A stretch of 64,000 nt of DNA from Mycobacterium yunnanensis (GTDB taxonomy: Bacteria; Actinomycetota; Actinomycetes; Mycobacteriales; Mycobacteriaceae). Positions 52,181 to 61,100 of the stretch are shown one piece after another (the first letter of the stretch is position 1; every line of letters begins with the position of its first letter). The notes beneath the pieces are model-generated. The model saw only the letters and a list, made by a program, of their open reading frames with translations. It was not told the DNA's origin and did not search any database. The stretch lies in assembly GCF_025823185.1 (NCBI RefSeq), contig NZ_JACKVK010000013.1:535151-599150 (forward strand), given 5' to 3'. The translations under genes were made by a program, and so were the position numbers.

Positions 52181-53212
52181 CTACTTGACGATCAGCTTCC
52201 GCTGCGATGCCATGGTGAACACCGCGGCGACGATGATGACCAGACCCTTGATGACCGTCTGCGTGTAGTCGGCCGCGCCAATCTGGTTGAGGCCGTTGGA
52301 CAGAACCGTCAGGATCAGCACGCCGAGCACCGTCCTGCCCACACCGCCGACGCCACCCGAGAGGGCGGTGCCGCCGATCACGATCGCCGCCACCGAGTCC
52401 AGCAGGATCGTCGAGCCCGTCGTAGGACCCGCCGCACCGAGTTGAGCCGTCAGCAGCAATCCCGCCAGTCCCGCGGTGATACCCGAGACGGTCAGGATCA
52501 GCACCTTCACCCGTCTGGTGCTGACGCCGGCGAGTTCGACGACGCGCTCGTTGCCGCCGACCGCATACACGTAGAGCCCGAACCTGGTGCGGCGGGCGAA
52601 GAACCACACCACCAGGAACGCGACGATGGCTATCAAGGCGGCGTTCTGGATGTTCGGGATGAACTGCCCGATGGCGAGATCGCGAATGCCCTGATCGGTG
52701 AAGTTGATGGTGCTGCCCTGCAGGATCGTCAAGCCGATGCCGGCGAACAACGACAGCGTGCCCAGCGTCGCGATGAAGGACGGCACCCGGCCGTAGGCGA
52801 ACACCACCCCGTTGAGCAGCCCGATGGCCGCTCCCACCGCAACGGCGATGAGCACTGCCAGAACGGGATTCGCCACCCCTGCGTTGATCAGCAACGCCAC
52901 GATCGCACCGGTGAGCAACGCAATGGACCCCACCGACAGGTCGACGCTGCCCGCGACGATGACCAGGGTCGCGCCCAGCGAGGCGAGTAAGAGGATGCCG
53001 GCCTGCCCGCTGATGAGGGTGAGGTTGGCCGCGCTCAGGAATGCCTCGGCGCGCACCGAGAAGAACACGACGAGCGCCAGCAGAGCTGCCAGCGGCAGGA
53101 CGTCGCGAACCACGTTGAGCCGTCCGCGGATCGCGGTGCGGCCTTCGTCGACTGCGCCGGCGGTCACCGGCTCGTCGACTGTGGTGATCGAAGGGGTCAG
53201 TTCAGTGGTCAT
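52181..53212 (-). CDS. Ribose/AI-2-type ABC transporter permease
   Basis: This 343-residue protein has 8-10 spans and the RbsC-family blocks LILLDSVAAIVIGGTALSGGVGG and VELAGVSTRRVKVLILTVSG, with GILLLASLGATLVIVAGSVDLSVGS in the second span region. It forms the channel of a sugar-type importer with the ATPase 4 nt upstream and the Tat-exported binding protein. Confidence 0.88.
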   Translation of the reverse strand: MTTELTPSITTVDEPVTAGAVDEGRTAIRGRLNVVRDVLPLAALLALVVFFSVRAEAFLSAANLTLISGQAGILLLASLGATLVIVAGSVDLSVGSIALLTGAIVALLINAGVANPVLAVLIAVAVGAAIGLLNGVVFAYGRVPSFIATLGTLSLFAGIGLTILQGSTINFTDQGIRDLAIGQFIPNIQNAALIAIVAFLVVWFFARRTRFGLYVYAVGGNERVVELAGVSTRRVKVLILTVSGITAGLAGLLLTAQLGAAGPTTGSTILLDSVAAIVIGGTALSGGVGGVGRTVLGVLILTVLSNGLNQIGAADYTQTVIKGLVIIVAAVFTMASQRKLIVK

Positions 53213-53216
53213 GGCA

Positions 53217-54815
53217 TCATCCGACGGTGGTAGGGGTGGGGACTGGGCGTGCGGCGGGTTCGGCGCCCGGGATCATCAGGGCGACGAGGTCGTGTTCGTC
53301 CGGTTTCGCGCCGGCCGGGGCGTCGACGACCGCCGAGATCCGGCCGTTGGTGACGACGACGATCCGGTTGGACAGCCCGATCAGTTCCGGGAGGTCGTCG
53401 CTGACGAGGATCACCGAGGTACCCGCGGCGGCGACCTGCCGCAGCAGGTCGTAGATGCCCTCGCGGGCACCGGTGTCGACGCCCTGGGTCGGCTCGTCGA
53501 GCACGAGCACGTCGGGCTGACGCAACAGCCACTTCGCGATCAGCACCTTCTGCGCGTTGCCACCCGACAGCGACGACACGGGCGCGTCGATGCTCTCGGT
53601 CACGATCCCGAGCTCCCCGACGTATCGGTCGGTGACCTTGCGCGCGCGCCCGACGGCCCACAGACCGACCCGCTTGGTGGCGAATCTGTCGTGCAACGAG
53701 GCCAATTGGACGTTGTCGACGATCGACGCGGTGGTGATCAAACCCTTCTCCGCGCGATCCGGGGGCACGTAGGCAATGCCTGCGGCGACGTGGTCACCGA
53801 TGGACCCCGTCACCTCCTCGCCGTCGACCAGCACCCGCCCGGACGTCGGGCGCACCACCCCCGCCACGATCTCTCCGAGCACGCGCTTGCCCGAGCCCTC
53901 GGTACCCGCAAGGCCGACGATCTCCCCGGGTGACACCTGCAGTGAAGCATCACGGAGAACCCCTGCCCCGCTGACGGATTCGACGACCAGTCGCGGTGGC
54001 CCGTCGGTGGCGACGTCGAGCTGGGAATGTTCACGGTAATAGTTCTCGGTCCGCACGCGACCCACCATCAGCCGGTGCAGCTCGCCTTCGTCGGTGCCCG
54101 CCGTCGGCCGGTGTCCGACCGACTCGCCGTCCTTGAAGACCGTGATGCGATCGGTGGTCTGAAGGATTTCGGGCAGACGATGCGACACGAACACGACCGC
54201 TGCCACCCCGCGCAAACGCTCCAGCAGGCGCAGGAAGTTGTCCTCGTGCCGATGGTCGAGCGCGGTGGTCGGCTCGTCGAAGAGCACCACGGGTCGCTCG
54301 ACCTCGAGCAGCTTGGCCAGCGCCGTGACCCGGGCTACGTCGACGCTCTGCTTCTGTCCCGGGGTCAGCGAGCCAGTCTGTGACGTGACGTCGAGATCGT
54401 CGACTCCGGCGTCGTTCAGAGCCTCTTCCGCAGTCCGCTTCAACTTGCGGCGGTCCAGTCCACCGGTGCGGGACCGGAAGAGGTGCTCCCAACCGAAGAA
54501 CGCGTTCTCGTAGACCGCCAGCGAGTCGACGAGCGCGGATTCCTGGAAGACCCGAAAGATGCCAAGGCGATTGGCCTCCTGGTAGGTCTTCGGCGAGATC
54601 TCGCGGCCGTCGAGGACCAGTGACCCGGAATCGTGAGGCAACACCCCGGAGAGGATGTTGAGGATCGTGCTCTTACCGGCGCCGTTCTCGCCGATGAGAC
54701 CGACGACCTCGCCGTCGCCGACGGTCAGGTCGACCCCCTTGAGAGCGCGGTTCGCACCGAAGGACTTGACGATCTTCGTGGCTTGCAGCCGGGGTTCGGC
54801 CGTGGGGGTGCTCAT
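53217..54815 (-). CDS. Ribose/galactose-type ABC transporter ATPase (two domains)
   Basis: This 532-residue RbsA/MglA-like protein has two ATPase domains. Domain 1 has Walker A GENGAGKST and signature LTPGQKQSVDVARV; in domain 2 (from about 270) the Walker A is degenerate (GTEGSGKRVLGE) and the signature is LSGGNAQKVLIAKWL, as in sugar importers. ATG at 54815 follows the binding-protein stop by 1 nt. Confidence 0.9.
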   Translation of the reverse strand: MSTPTAEPRLQATKIVKSFGANRALKGVDLTVGDGEVVGLIGENGAGKSTILNILSGVLPHDSGSLVLDGREISPKTYQEANRLGIFRVFQESALVDSLAVYENAFFGWEHLFRSRTGGLDRRKLKRTAEEALNDAGVDDLDVTSQTGSLTPGQKQSVDVARVTALAKLLEVERPVVLFDEPTTALDHRHEDNFLRLLERLRGVAAVVFVSHRLPEILQTTDRITVFKDGESVGHRPTAGTDEGELHRLMVGRVRTENYYREHSQLDVATDGPPRLVVESVSGAGVLRDASLQVSPGEIVGLAGTEGSGKRVLGEIVAGVVRPTSGRVLVDGEEVTGSIGDHVAAGIAYVPPDRAEKGLITTASIVDNVQLASLHDRFATKRVGLWAVGRARKVTDRYVGELGIVTESIDAPVSSLSGGNAQKVLIAKWLLRQPDVLVLDEPTQGVDTGAREGIYDLLRQVAAAGTSVILVSDDLPELIGLSNRIVVVTNGRISAVVDAPAGAKPDEHDLVALMIPGAEPAARPVPTPTTVG

Positions 54816-54816
54816 C

Positions 54817-56169
54817 TCACACTCCCTTCACCGGGGACGGACCGAGGACCGGAGTTCGGTAGTGCTCCTTGTAGAGCGCGCGGATCCGCTCGAAGTCACC
54901 GTTGCGCTTGGCGGTGAGATAGGCCTCCGGGTACTGAAAGCCCTTCGGCTTGGGGACATCCGGCCAGATCAGGTCGAGGTCCTCGACGGGATAGCCGTCG
55001 AATTGCAGGTCGAAGTCATCTGGGTGCTCGGTGCGCGACAGGAGTTTGACGTCGAAGGACTGGCCGATCGGCCCGTCGACGTATCGCTTCTTGAACACCT
55101 CGACGTTGTCGCGGGTGATGATCTCGGCGTGCCAGCCGTAGAAGCGTTCGGCGGGTTCGGGCTTCCAGCCCCGAAGCCGGTCGTGGAACTGCGCCAGCGT
55201 CACGAACGACGGGTAGGCGGGCACGTTCCCGGTGGTGGCCAATTGCTTGCCCGAGAGCACCCGCTCGATTCCCGCGGTGGATCCGTTGGCACCGACGACG
55301 AAGACGTCCTTGCCAGGAACCTTGCCTGCCGCTTCGATCCCCGCCACGACTCCGGTGGCGGCGTCGTCGTTCACCGCGACGATCCCGACGGTGTCCGGGT
55401 AGCGGGCCAACAGCGAGGATGCGGCGCGCTGCGAGAGATCTGCGTCGTACTTGGCGTGCAACTCACCGGCGAATGTGATCTTCGGGTACTTCTTCAGCGT
55501 GTGATGGACCGCCAAGCGGCGCTGCACCTCGCACCCGTCGATGGACGGGTAGTAGCCACCGACCCGAACGATCGTGCCCTGCTCTCCGATTTGCTTGGCG
55601 AGTACGTCCACCGCCTTGCCGACCGCGGCGTATTCGTCGGGCATCAGGAAGGCGTTGTACTTGTCCCCGTCGGCATCGCCATGCCACGGGGTGTACCAGG
55701 CCGGTGAATTCCAGGCCGCCTGGAACAACACCCCGTTGTCGTTGGAGTCGTGGGCCAGGGTGGGCAACGCGCCGGGATCGTTCAACCCGACGAAGATCGC
55801 CGTGGTCCGCTGCGTCAGCAACTGGTTGAACTGATTGGATTGGACTGCGGCATCGGACTTTCCGTCCAGCACCACGCTCTTGTAACCGAGCTGGCTGGCC
55901 GCCTCCTGGTAGGCCTTCGCCCACTGCACCTGGTAGTCGCCGGTGGACGACCAGTTCAGCAGGGCGAACTGACCGTCGGTGTAGGCGACCGCACCCGTCT
56001 TGTCCACGTTGCGACGTCCGACCGCGGCGAGGGTGCCACCGGCGGCCACCGCGACGCCCGCGCCCGCCAGCAGCTTGACGAACTGCCGCCGCCCAAGTCC
56101 GTAGGTGTCGAGTCGTTCGAGCAGGGAGTCGACCACCGGGCGCTCGTCGCCGGTGCCGTCCGCGGTCAT
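54817..56169 (-). CDS. Tat-exported ribose-type substrate-binding protein
   Basis: This 450-residue periplasmic-binding-protein type 1 domain is preceded by a twin-arginine signal (GRRQFVKLLAGAGVAVAAGG). Blocks such as FNQLLTQRTTAIFVGLNDP, YDADLSQRAASSLLARYPDTVGIVAVNDDAATG and VFVVGANGSTAGIERV match sugar-binding proteins. About 110 C-terminal residues extend past the usual fold. ATG 56169 is preferred; ATG 56202 is in frame. Tat export suggests folding or a cofactor before secretion. It is divergent from an LLM gene, so its ligand may be a sulfur-containing, sugar-like molecule. Confidence 0.83.
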   Translation of the reverse strand: MTADGTGDERPVVDSLLERLDTYGLGRRQFVKLLAGAGVAVAAGGTLAAVGRRNVDKTGAVAYTDGQFALLNWSSTGDYQVQWAKAYQEAASQLGYKSVVLDGKSDAAVQSNQFNQLLTQRTTAIFVGLNDPGALPTLAHDSNDNGVLFQAAWNSPAWYTPWHGDADGDKYNAFLMPDEYAAVGKAVDVLAKQIGEQGTIVRVGGYYPSIDGCEVQRRLAVHHTLKKYPKITFAGELHAKYDADLSQRAASSLLARYPDTVGIVAVNDDAATGVVAGIEAAGKVPGKDVFVVGANGSTAGIERVLSGKQLATTGNVPAYPSFVTLAQFHDRLRGWKPEPAERFYGWHAEIITRDNVEVFKKRYVDGPIGQSFDVKLLSRTEHPDDFDLQFDGYPVEDLDLIWPDVPKPKGFQYPEAYLTAKRNGDFERIRALYKEHYRTPVLGPSPVKGV

Positions 56170-56338
56170 GGCCGACCCGTCTTCATGGCGTGCATGCGGC
56201 ATGACCGTAATTCGATCTCCACGCAGCGCCGAGCATCTCGCTCGTGGTGATGAATACCCGGATCGTGGTCAGCCGGAGATCGACACCACCGTGATCGAAA
56301 CCGTTGTCCACGACGGCACCTCAGGCGATCCTCGGCCG

Positions 56339-57733
56339 ATGCCGACCCCACCACCGCTGCACTTCTCGGCGTTCGTGATGAACACGACCTCCCACATCCT
56401 GCAGGGCACGTGGCGCCAGCCCGACGCGGGCCAGACGAACTTCAACTCACTCGACCACTGGGTGGAGTTGGCGAAGATCCTCGAACGCGGCAAGTTCGAC
56501 TTCATCTTCTTCGCCGACGTCGTCGGCCTCTACGGCGACTTCGGTGGATCCTACGAGAAATACGTCGAATCCGGTTTGCAGATTCCGAGCAACGACCCCG
56601 GCGTCATCGCCTCGGCGATCGCCTACGCCACCGACGATCTCGGGATCGCGATCACCAGCTCGGTGATCCAGGAGCACCCCTTCAACTTCGCCCGCAAGAT
56701 CTCGACCCTCGACCACGCGTCGAACGGCCGAATCGCGTGGAACATCGTCACCAGTGGACTCGCCAACGCCGCGCGCAACTTTGGCTTCGACGACCTCGAA
56801 GAGCACGACGAGAGATACCGCTGGGCCGAGGAATACGTCGACGTGGTCTACAAGCTGTGGGAAGGGTCCTGGGACGACGGTGCACTGCTGCAGGACCGCC
56901 AGCGCGGACTGCACGGCGACTACGCCAAGATTCACAAGATCAACCACGTCGGAAAGAGGTATCGCGTCGAGGGTCCCCACCTGGTGGCTCCGTCACCGCA
57001 ACGCACACCCGTGCTCTTCCAGGCCGGATCGTCTTCCGCAGGAGAGGATTTCGCCGCCCGCAACGCCGAGGCGCAATTCATCATCACCCCGGGCCCCGAG
57101 CAGGCCAAGGCGCTCGTCGACGACACCCGCCGTCGCGTCATGGCCGCCGGTCGCCGCCCGGGCGATCTGAAGTTCTTCCAGGGCTTGCACTTCGTGATCG
57201 GCGGCACCGAGGCCGAGGCCCGTCGCAAGGCCGACGAACTCGACGAGTCCATCGACCTCGAAGCGATGGTGGCGCACCTCTCCGGTGCCGTCGGCGTCGA
57301 CTTCGGCGGCCATCCGCTCGACACCCCGCTCGGCGACATCGGAGACACCGACGGGACGCGCAGCATCGTGGCCTGGGTTCGCGAATCGGTCTCCGGCCGC
57401 GACGCCACCGTGCGCGATCTCGGTCTGCTGCAAGGACGCAACTCCCGCGTCGTCGGCACGCCGGAGACCATCGCCGATCAACTCGAACGCTGGCGCGACG
57501 CAGGAGTGGACGGCATCAACGTGGTCAACGCCACCATCCCGGGAAGCTACGCCGACTTCGTCGACCACGTGATACCGGTGTTGCAGGACCGCGGATTGGC
57601 CCAGCGTGACTACGCCCGCGGCACGACCAGGGCCAAGGTCTTCGGCGGCGGTGATCTGTTGCCCGAGAGGCATCCGGCGGCTCGCTACCGGGGTGCCTTC
57701 ACCCCGGGCCGCGGCACCACCGGCGCGGCTTAG
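56339..57733 (+). CDS. NtaA/SnaA/DszA/SoxA-family LLM monooxygenase
   Basis: This 464-residue protein starts FSAFVMNTTSHILQGTWRQP and has FDFIFFADVVGLYGDF, IQEHPFNFARKISTLDHAS, NGRIAWNIVTS, LFQAGSSSAGEDFAARNAE and VVGTPETIADQLERW. ATG at 56339 is in line with family starts; an open frame runs 78 codons further upstream, across the start of the divergent binding-protein gene. It is the last enzyme of the sulfur island on the right; the next genes are core chromosomal lipoproteins. Confidence 0.86.
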   Translation: MPTPPPLHFSAFVMNTTSHILQGTWRQPDAGQTNFNSLDHWVELAKILERGKFDFIFFADVVGLYGDFGGSYEKYVESGLQIPSNDPGVIASAIAYATDDLGIAITSSVIQEHPFNFARKISTLDHASNGRIAWNIVTSGLANAARNFGFDDLEEHDERYRWAEEYVDVVYKLWEGSWDDGALLQDRQRGLHGDYAKIHKINHVGKRYRVEGPHLVAPSPQRTPVLFQAGSSSAGEDFAARNAEAQFIITPGPEQAKALVDDTRRRVMAAGRRPGDLKFFQGLHFVIGGTEAEARRKADELDESIDLEAMVAHLSGAVGVDFGGHPLDTPLGDIGDTDGTRSIVAWVRESVSGRDATVRDLGLLQGRNSRVVGTPETIADQLERWRDAGVDGINVVNATIPGSYADFVDHVIPVLQDRGLAQRDYARGTTRAKVFGGGDLLPERHPAARYRGAFTPGRGTTGAA

Positions 57734-58437
57734 AGCCTGGCCGCGTTCGCGATCATCGCCTGGACCATGGACACCGCTTCGTCGTTCACGCCGAACGCGC
57801 ACGCGATGGTCTCCACCGACAGGTTCGCCACCGTCGAGAGCGCGTGCTGGCACTCCCACCCGTCGGAGTCCTCCTGCGCGACCTTCTGGGTGACGACGTC
57901 ACCGTCGACGCGCACCTCGCCGATCAACCAGATCGAACTGGTCGCCTCGTCGTCGACGGCCACCGAGAACCCGCTGCAGCCCCGCCAGGCCGCCGTGGAC
58001 GCGTCGACGAAGTCCCTGGCGGACCGTTCGGTCGGGTAGAGCACCGCGGTCTGCTCCATCCAATGCCGATTGTCGTCGCCGGGTTCGCGCGCCACCTGGT
58101 CACGCACCGCCGTCCAGCTGCTGGAGCGGTACACCAGGTCCTCGGCGCCGAAGATCGAGGCGAGGCAGTCGGGATCGGACACCGCGTCGGAATTGTCCGA
58201 CATCTCCTCGCCGGTGAGGATCACCTCCATCTGCGTCGCCCCGGCGATCCCGTTGAGCTGGGCGATGCTCAGCATGACGTCCTCGAGTTGCGATTCCCGC
58301 AGCGGACGGACGTCGGTCGGGTTGGCGTCGGCGTCCCGCACCGCCACGCCCTCGACCGTGTTCGCGCACCCCGAGGCGACCGCCGCCGCCACGGCGAGCA
58401 CCGCACACAGCCGGACACACCGCTTCACGATCGTCAT
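57730..58437 (-). CDS. PknH-C-like (sensor-domain) lipoprotein
   Basis: This 235-residue protein has a lipoprotein signal with Cys after VASG near residue 24. The mature domain, with conserved Cys in SDPDCLAS, AWRGCSGF and WECQHALS, plus IACAFG, matches the PknH extracellular sensor-domain family common in mycobacteria. It is a likely paralogue of the lppR-like gene immediately upstream, coupled by a 4-nt overlap. Its 3' end overlaps the convergent LLM stop by 4 nt. Ligand unknown. Confidence 0.78.
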   Translation of the reverse strand: MTIVKRCVRLCAVLAVAAAVASGCANTVEGVAVRDADANPTDVRPLRESQLEDVMLSIAQLNGIAGATQMEVILTGEEMSDNSDAVSDPDCLASIFGAEDLVYRSSSWTAVRDQVAREPGDDNRHWMEQTAVLYPTERSARDFVDASTAAWRGCSGFSVAVDDEATSSIWLIGEVRVDGDVVTQKVAQEDSDGWECQHALSTVANLSVETIACAFGVNDEAVSMVQAMIANAARL

Positions 58438-59132
58438 TGTGACTTGCCGAGCATCGTCTTGGCGATGCCCACGGCCCAGGCCCGCGGATCCGGCTGGCGG
58501 TCACCGTCGGGCGTCACCGCCAGCGAGACCTCGACGAGGGTCGCGTCCCGCACGCCGAGCGCCCGCTCGTAACGCGTCTGCGCGCTGCCCGGCCGCTGGC
58601 GGGTGCGCACCGTCGCGGAGACGACCGCGCCCTGGTCGGTGACGTCGGAGACGGCGGCGTCGATCACCGCCGCACCCACGTGCTTGACCACCGTGGTGCC
58701 GGCGCACTGCCGCCACTGCCGGGTGAACGTGGAGAACGCGTCGCGCGCGGCGGCCGCGGAGGACAGCCGCACCACCGCGGCGTCCGCACCCGAGGCGTCG
58801 ACGCCCTCGTCCCAGTTGAAGTAGCTCTGCCGCGCGGCCTCGACGACGGGCAGCGGTTCGTAGACGATGCGCGGAGCGGTGTCGGTGACCGCGGCGCAGC
58901 CGATCGGCGAGGCGTCCGCCTCGGTACGGTATCCGTCGGGCAGGATCTCCACCCCACCGATGAAGGGCCGAAACCCGAAGGTGCTCAACGTGTTCGGTAG
59001 ATCGGAGGCGATCTCACCCTCGGTGGGCAGGATCTTCACCGCCGACGCGGCGGGCGTGGCCACCCCCGGCACCGTGTGGGCGCAGCCGGCCAACAGCACG
59101 GCCGCCACCACGGTGCCCGTCGGCCACCGCAC
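58434..59132 (-). CDS. lppR: LppR-like sensor-domain lipoprotein
   Basis: This 232-residue protein has a short signal and lipobox LAGC at about residue 16. The mature domain is PknH-C-like, with PIGCAAVTD and RQWRQCAGTTV cysteines. It lies 3 nt after lepA on the same strand, as does lppR (Rv2403c) in M. tuberculosis, which is the basis of the symbol. GTG start at 59132. Function unknown; surface-exposed and probably a ligand sensor. Confidence 0.75.
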   Translation of the reverse strand: MRWPTGTVVAAVLLAGCAHTVPGVATPAASAVKILPTEGEIASDLPNTLSTFGFRPFIGGVEILPDGYRTEADASPIGCAAVTDTAPRIVYEPLPVVEAARQSYFNWDEGVDASGADAAVVRLSSAAAARDAFSTFTRQWRQCAGTTVVKHVGAAVIDAAVSDVTDQGAVVSATVRTRQRPGSAQTRYERALGVRDATLVEVSLAVTPDGDRQPDPRAWAVGIAKTMLGKSQ

Positions 59133-59135
59133 GGG

Positions 59136-60995
59136 CTACTTCTTCGGCTTGTCGCTGGCGGCGTCCGCGGACAACGCCGCGACGAAGGCCTCTTGCGGCA
59201 CCTCGACCCGGCCGATGGTCTTCATCCGCTTCTTGCCTTCCTTCTGCTTCTCGAGCAGCTTGCGCTTACGGGTGATGTCACCGCCGTAGCACTTGCTCAA
59301 GACGTCCTTGCGGATGGCTCGAATGTTCTCGCGCGCAATGATTCTCGATCCCACGGCAGCCTGCACCGGGACCTCGAACTGCTGACGCGGGATCAGCTCC
59401 TTGAGCTTGGTGGTCATCTTGTTGCCGTAGGCCGACGCGCCGTCCTTGTGCACGATGGCGCTGAACGCGTCCACCGCCTCACCCTGCAGGAGGATGTCGA
59501 CCTTGACCAGGTCGGCTTCCTGCTCGCCGGCCTCCTCGTAGTCCAGGCTGGCGTACCCGCGCGTGCGGGACTTCAACGAGTCGAAGAAGTCGAAGATGAT
59601 CTCGCCCAACGGCATCGTGTAGCGGAGCTCGACGCGCTCGGGTGAGAGGTAGTCCATGCCGCCGAGCTCGCCGCGGCGGGACTGGCACAGCTCCATGATG
59701 GTCCCGATGAATTCGCTTGGCGCGATGACGGTGGTCTTGACGATCGGCTCGAAGACCGACCGCACCTTGCCCTCCTGCCAATCCGACGGGTTGGTGACGA
59801 CCAGCTCGGTGCCGTCGTCCATCACCACCCGGTAGACGACGTTCGGTGCGGTGGAGATGAGGTCGAGGTCGAACTCGCGCTCGAGACGCTCGCGGGTGAT
59901 CTCCATGTGAAGCAACCCGAGGAAGCCGCAGCGGAAACCAAACCCCAGCGCCACCGACGTCTCCGGCTCCCAGGTCAGTGCGGCGTCGTTGAGCTGCAGC
60001 CGTTCCAGGGCGTCGCGCAGGTTGGGGTAGTCCGAGCCGTCCACCGGGTAGAGACCCGAGTAGACCATCGGCCGCGGCTCCCGGTACCCCGTCAGCGCCT
60101 CGGTCGCGCCGTTGCGCGCCACGGTGACGGTGTCGCCGACCTTGGATTGCCGGACGTCCTTGACGCCGGTGATCAGGTAGCCGACCTCGCCGACGCCGAG
60201 CCCCTCGGTGGCCTTGGGCTCGGGTGAGACGATGCCCACCTCGAGCAGCTCGTGGGTGGTGCCCGTGGACATCATCTTGATCTTCTCGCGCGGGCTGAGC
60301 TTGCCGTCGACGACGCGGACGTAGGTCACCACGCCGCGGTAGATGTCGTAGACGGAGTCGAAGATCATCGCGCGGGCGGGCGCGTCCGGGTCACCGACGG
60401 GCGCCGGCACCAGCCGGACGACCGCGTCGAGCAGTTCTCGGACCCCTTCGCCCGTCTTGCCCGAGACGCGCAGCACTTCCTCGGGCTCGCAACCGATGAT
60501 GTGGGCGATCTCACCGGCGTAGCGGTCGGGGTCGGCGGCCGGCAGGTCGATCTTGTTGAGCACGGGGATGATCGTCAGACCGCGATCCAGCGCCAGGTAC
60601 AGGTTGGCCAGCGTCTGCGCCTCGATGCCCTGGGCGGCGTCGACCAGAAGCACCGCACCCTCGCAGGCCTCCAGCGCGCGCGACACCTCGTAGGTGAAGT
60701 CGACGTGACCGGGCGTGTCGATCAGATGCAGCACGAACTGCTCGTCGACGCCGTCGGTGGAGACCGTCCACGGCAAGCGCACGTTCTGGGCCTTGATGGT
60801 GATGCCGCGCTCGCGCTCGATGTCCATCCGGTCGAGGTACTGCGCGCGCATGTCACGGTCGGCGACCACGCCGGTGATGCCGAGCATCCGGTCGGCCAGC
60901 GTCGACTTTCCGTGGTCGATGTGCGCGATGATGCAGAAGTTCCGAATCCGAGCCGGCGCGGTGAACGTCTTGTCGGCAAAGCTGCTGATGGGAAT
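59136..60995 (-). CDS. lepA: Elongation factor 4 (ribosome back-translocating GTPase)
   Basis: LepA/EF4 is about 619 residues here, with G1 AHIDHGKST near 24-32, G2 ERGITIKAQ, G3 DTPGH, G4 NKID, and the LepA-specific C-terminus through YGGDITRKRKLLEKQKEGKKRM. In the conserved N-terminal frame there is no ATG, GTG or TTG before the Met at 60887. The reading P-I-S-S-F-A-D-K-T-F can start only at ATT 60995 or ATC 60989 (6 nt after AGGAG). An in-frame ATG at 61011-61013 is directly followed by TAG. I give 60995 because homologues begin near that point. Confidence 0.93.
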   Translation of the reverse strand: MPISSFADKTFTAPARIRNFCIIAHIDHGKSTLADRMLGITGVVADRDMRAQYLDRMDIERERGITIKAQNVRLPWTVSTDGVDEQFVLHLIDTPGHVDFTYEVSRALEACEGAVLLVDAAQGIEAQTLANLYLALDRGLTIIPVLNKIDLPAADPDRYAGEIAHIIGCEPEEVLRVSGKTGEGVRELLDAVVRLVPAPVGDPDAPARAMIFDSVYDIYRGVVTYVRVVDGKLSPREKIKMMSTGTTHELLEVGIVSPEPKATEGLGVGEVGYLITGVKDVRQSKVGDTVTVARNGATEALTGYREPRPMVYSGLYPVDGSDYPNLRDALERLQLNDAALTWEPETSVALGFGFRCGFLGLLHMEITRERLEREFDLDLISTAPNVVYRVVMDDGTELVVTNPSDWQEGKVRSVFEPIVKTTVIAPSEFIGTIMELCQSRRGELGGMDYLSPERVELRYTMPLGEIIFDFFDSLKSRTRGYASLDYEEAGEQEADLVKVDILLQGEAVDAFSAIVHKDGASAYGNKMTTKLKELIPRQQFEVPVQAAVGSRIIARENIRAIRKDVLSKCYGGDITRKRKLLEKQKEGKKRMKTIGRVEVPQEAFVAALSADAASDKPKK

Positions 60996-61100
60996 CTCCT
61001 GGTGGGGCTACATGGCAGCGGCGCTGCGCCCGTCCAGGATATCGAGCCGCCGCCCCATCGACACAATCGCCGCCGCGCCAGACGTCCTATGCTCGACGCC

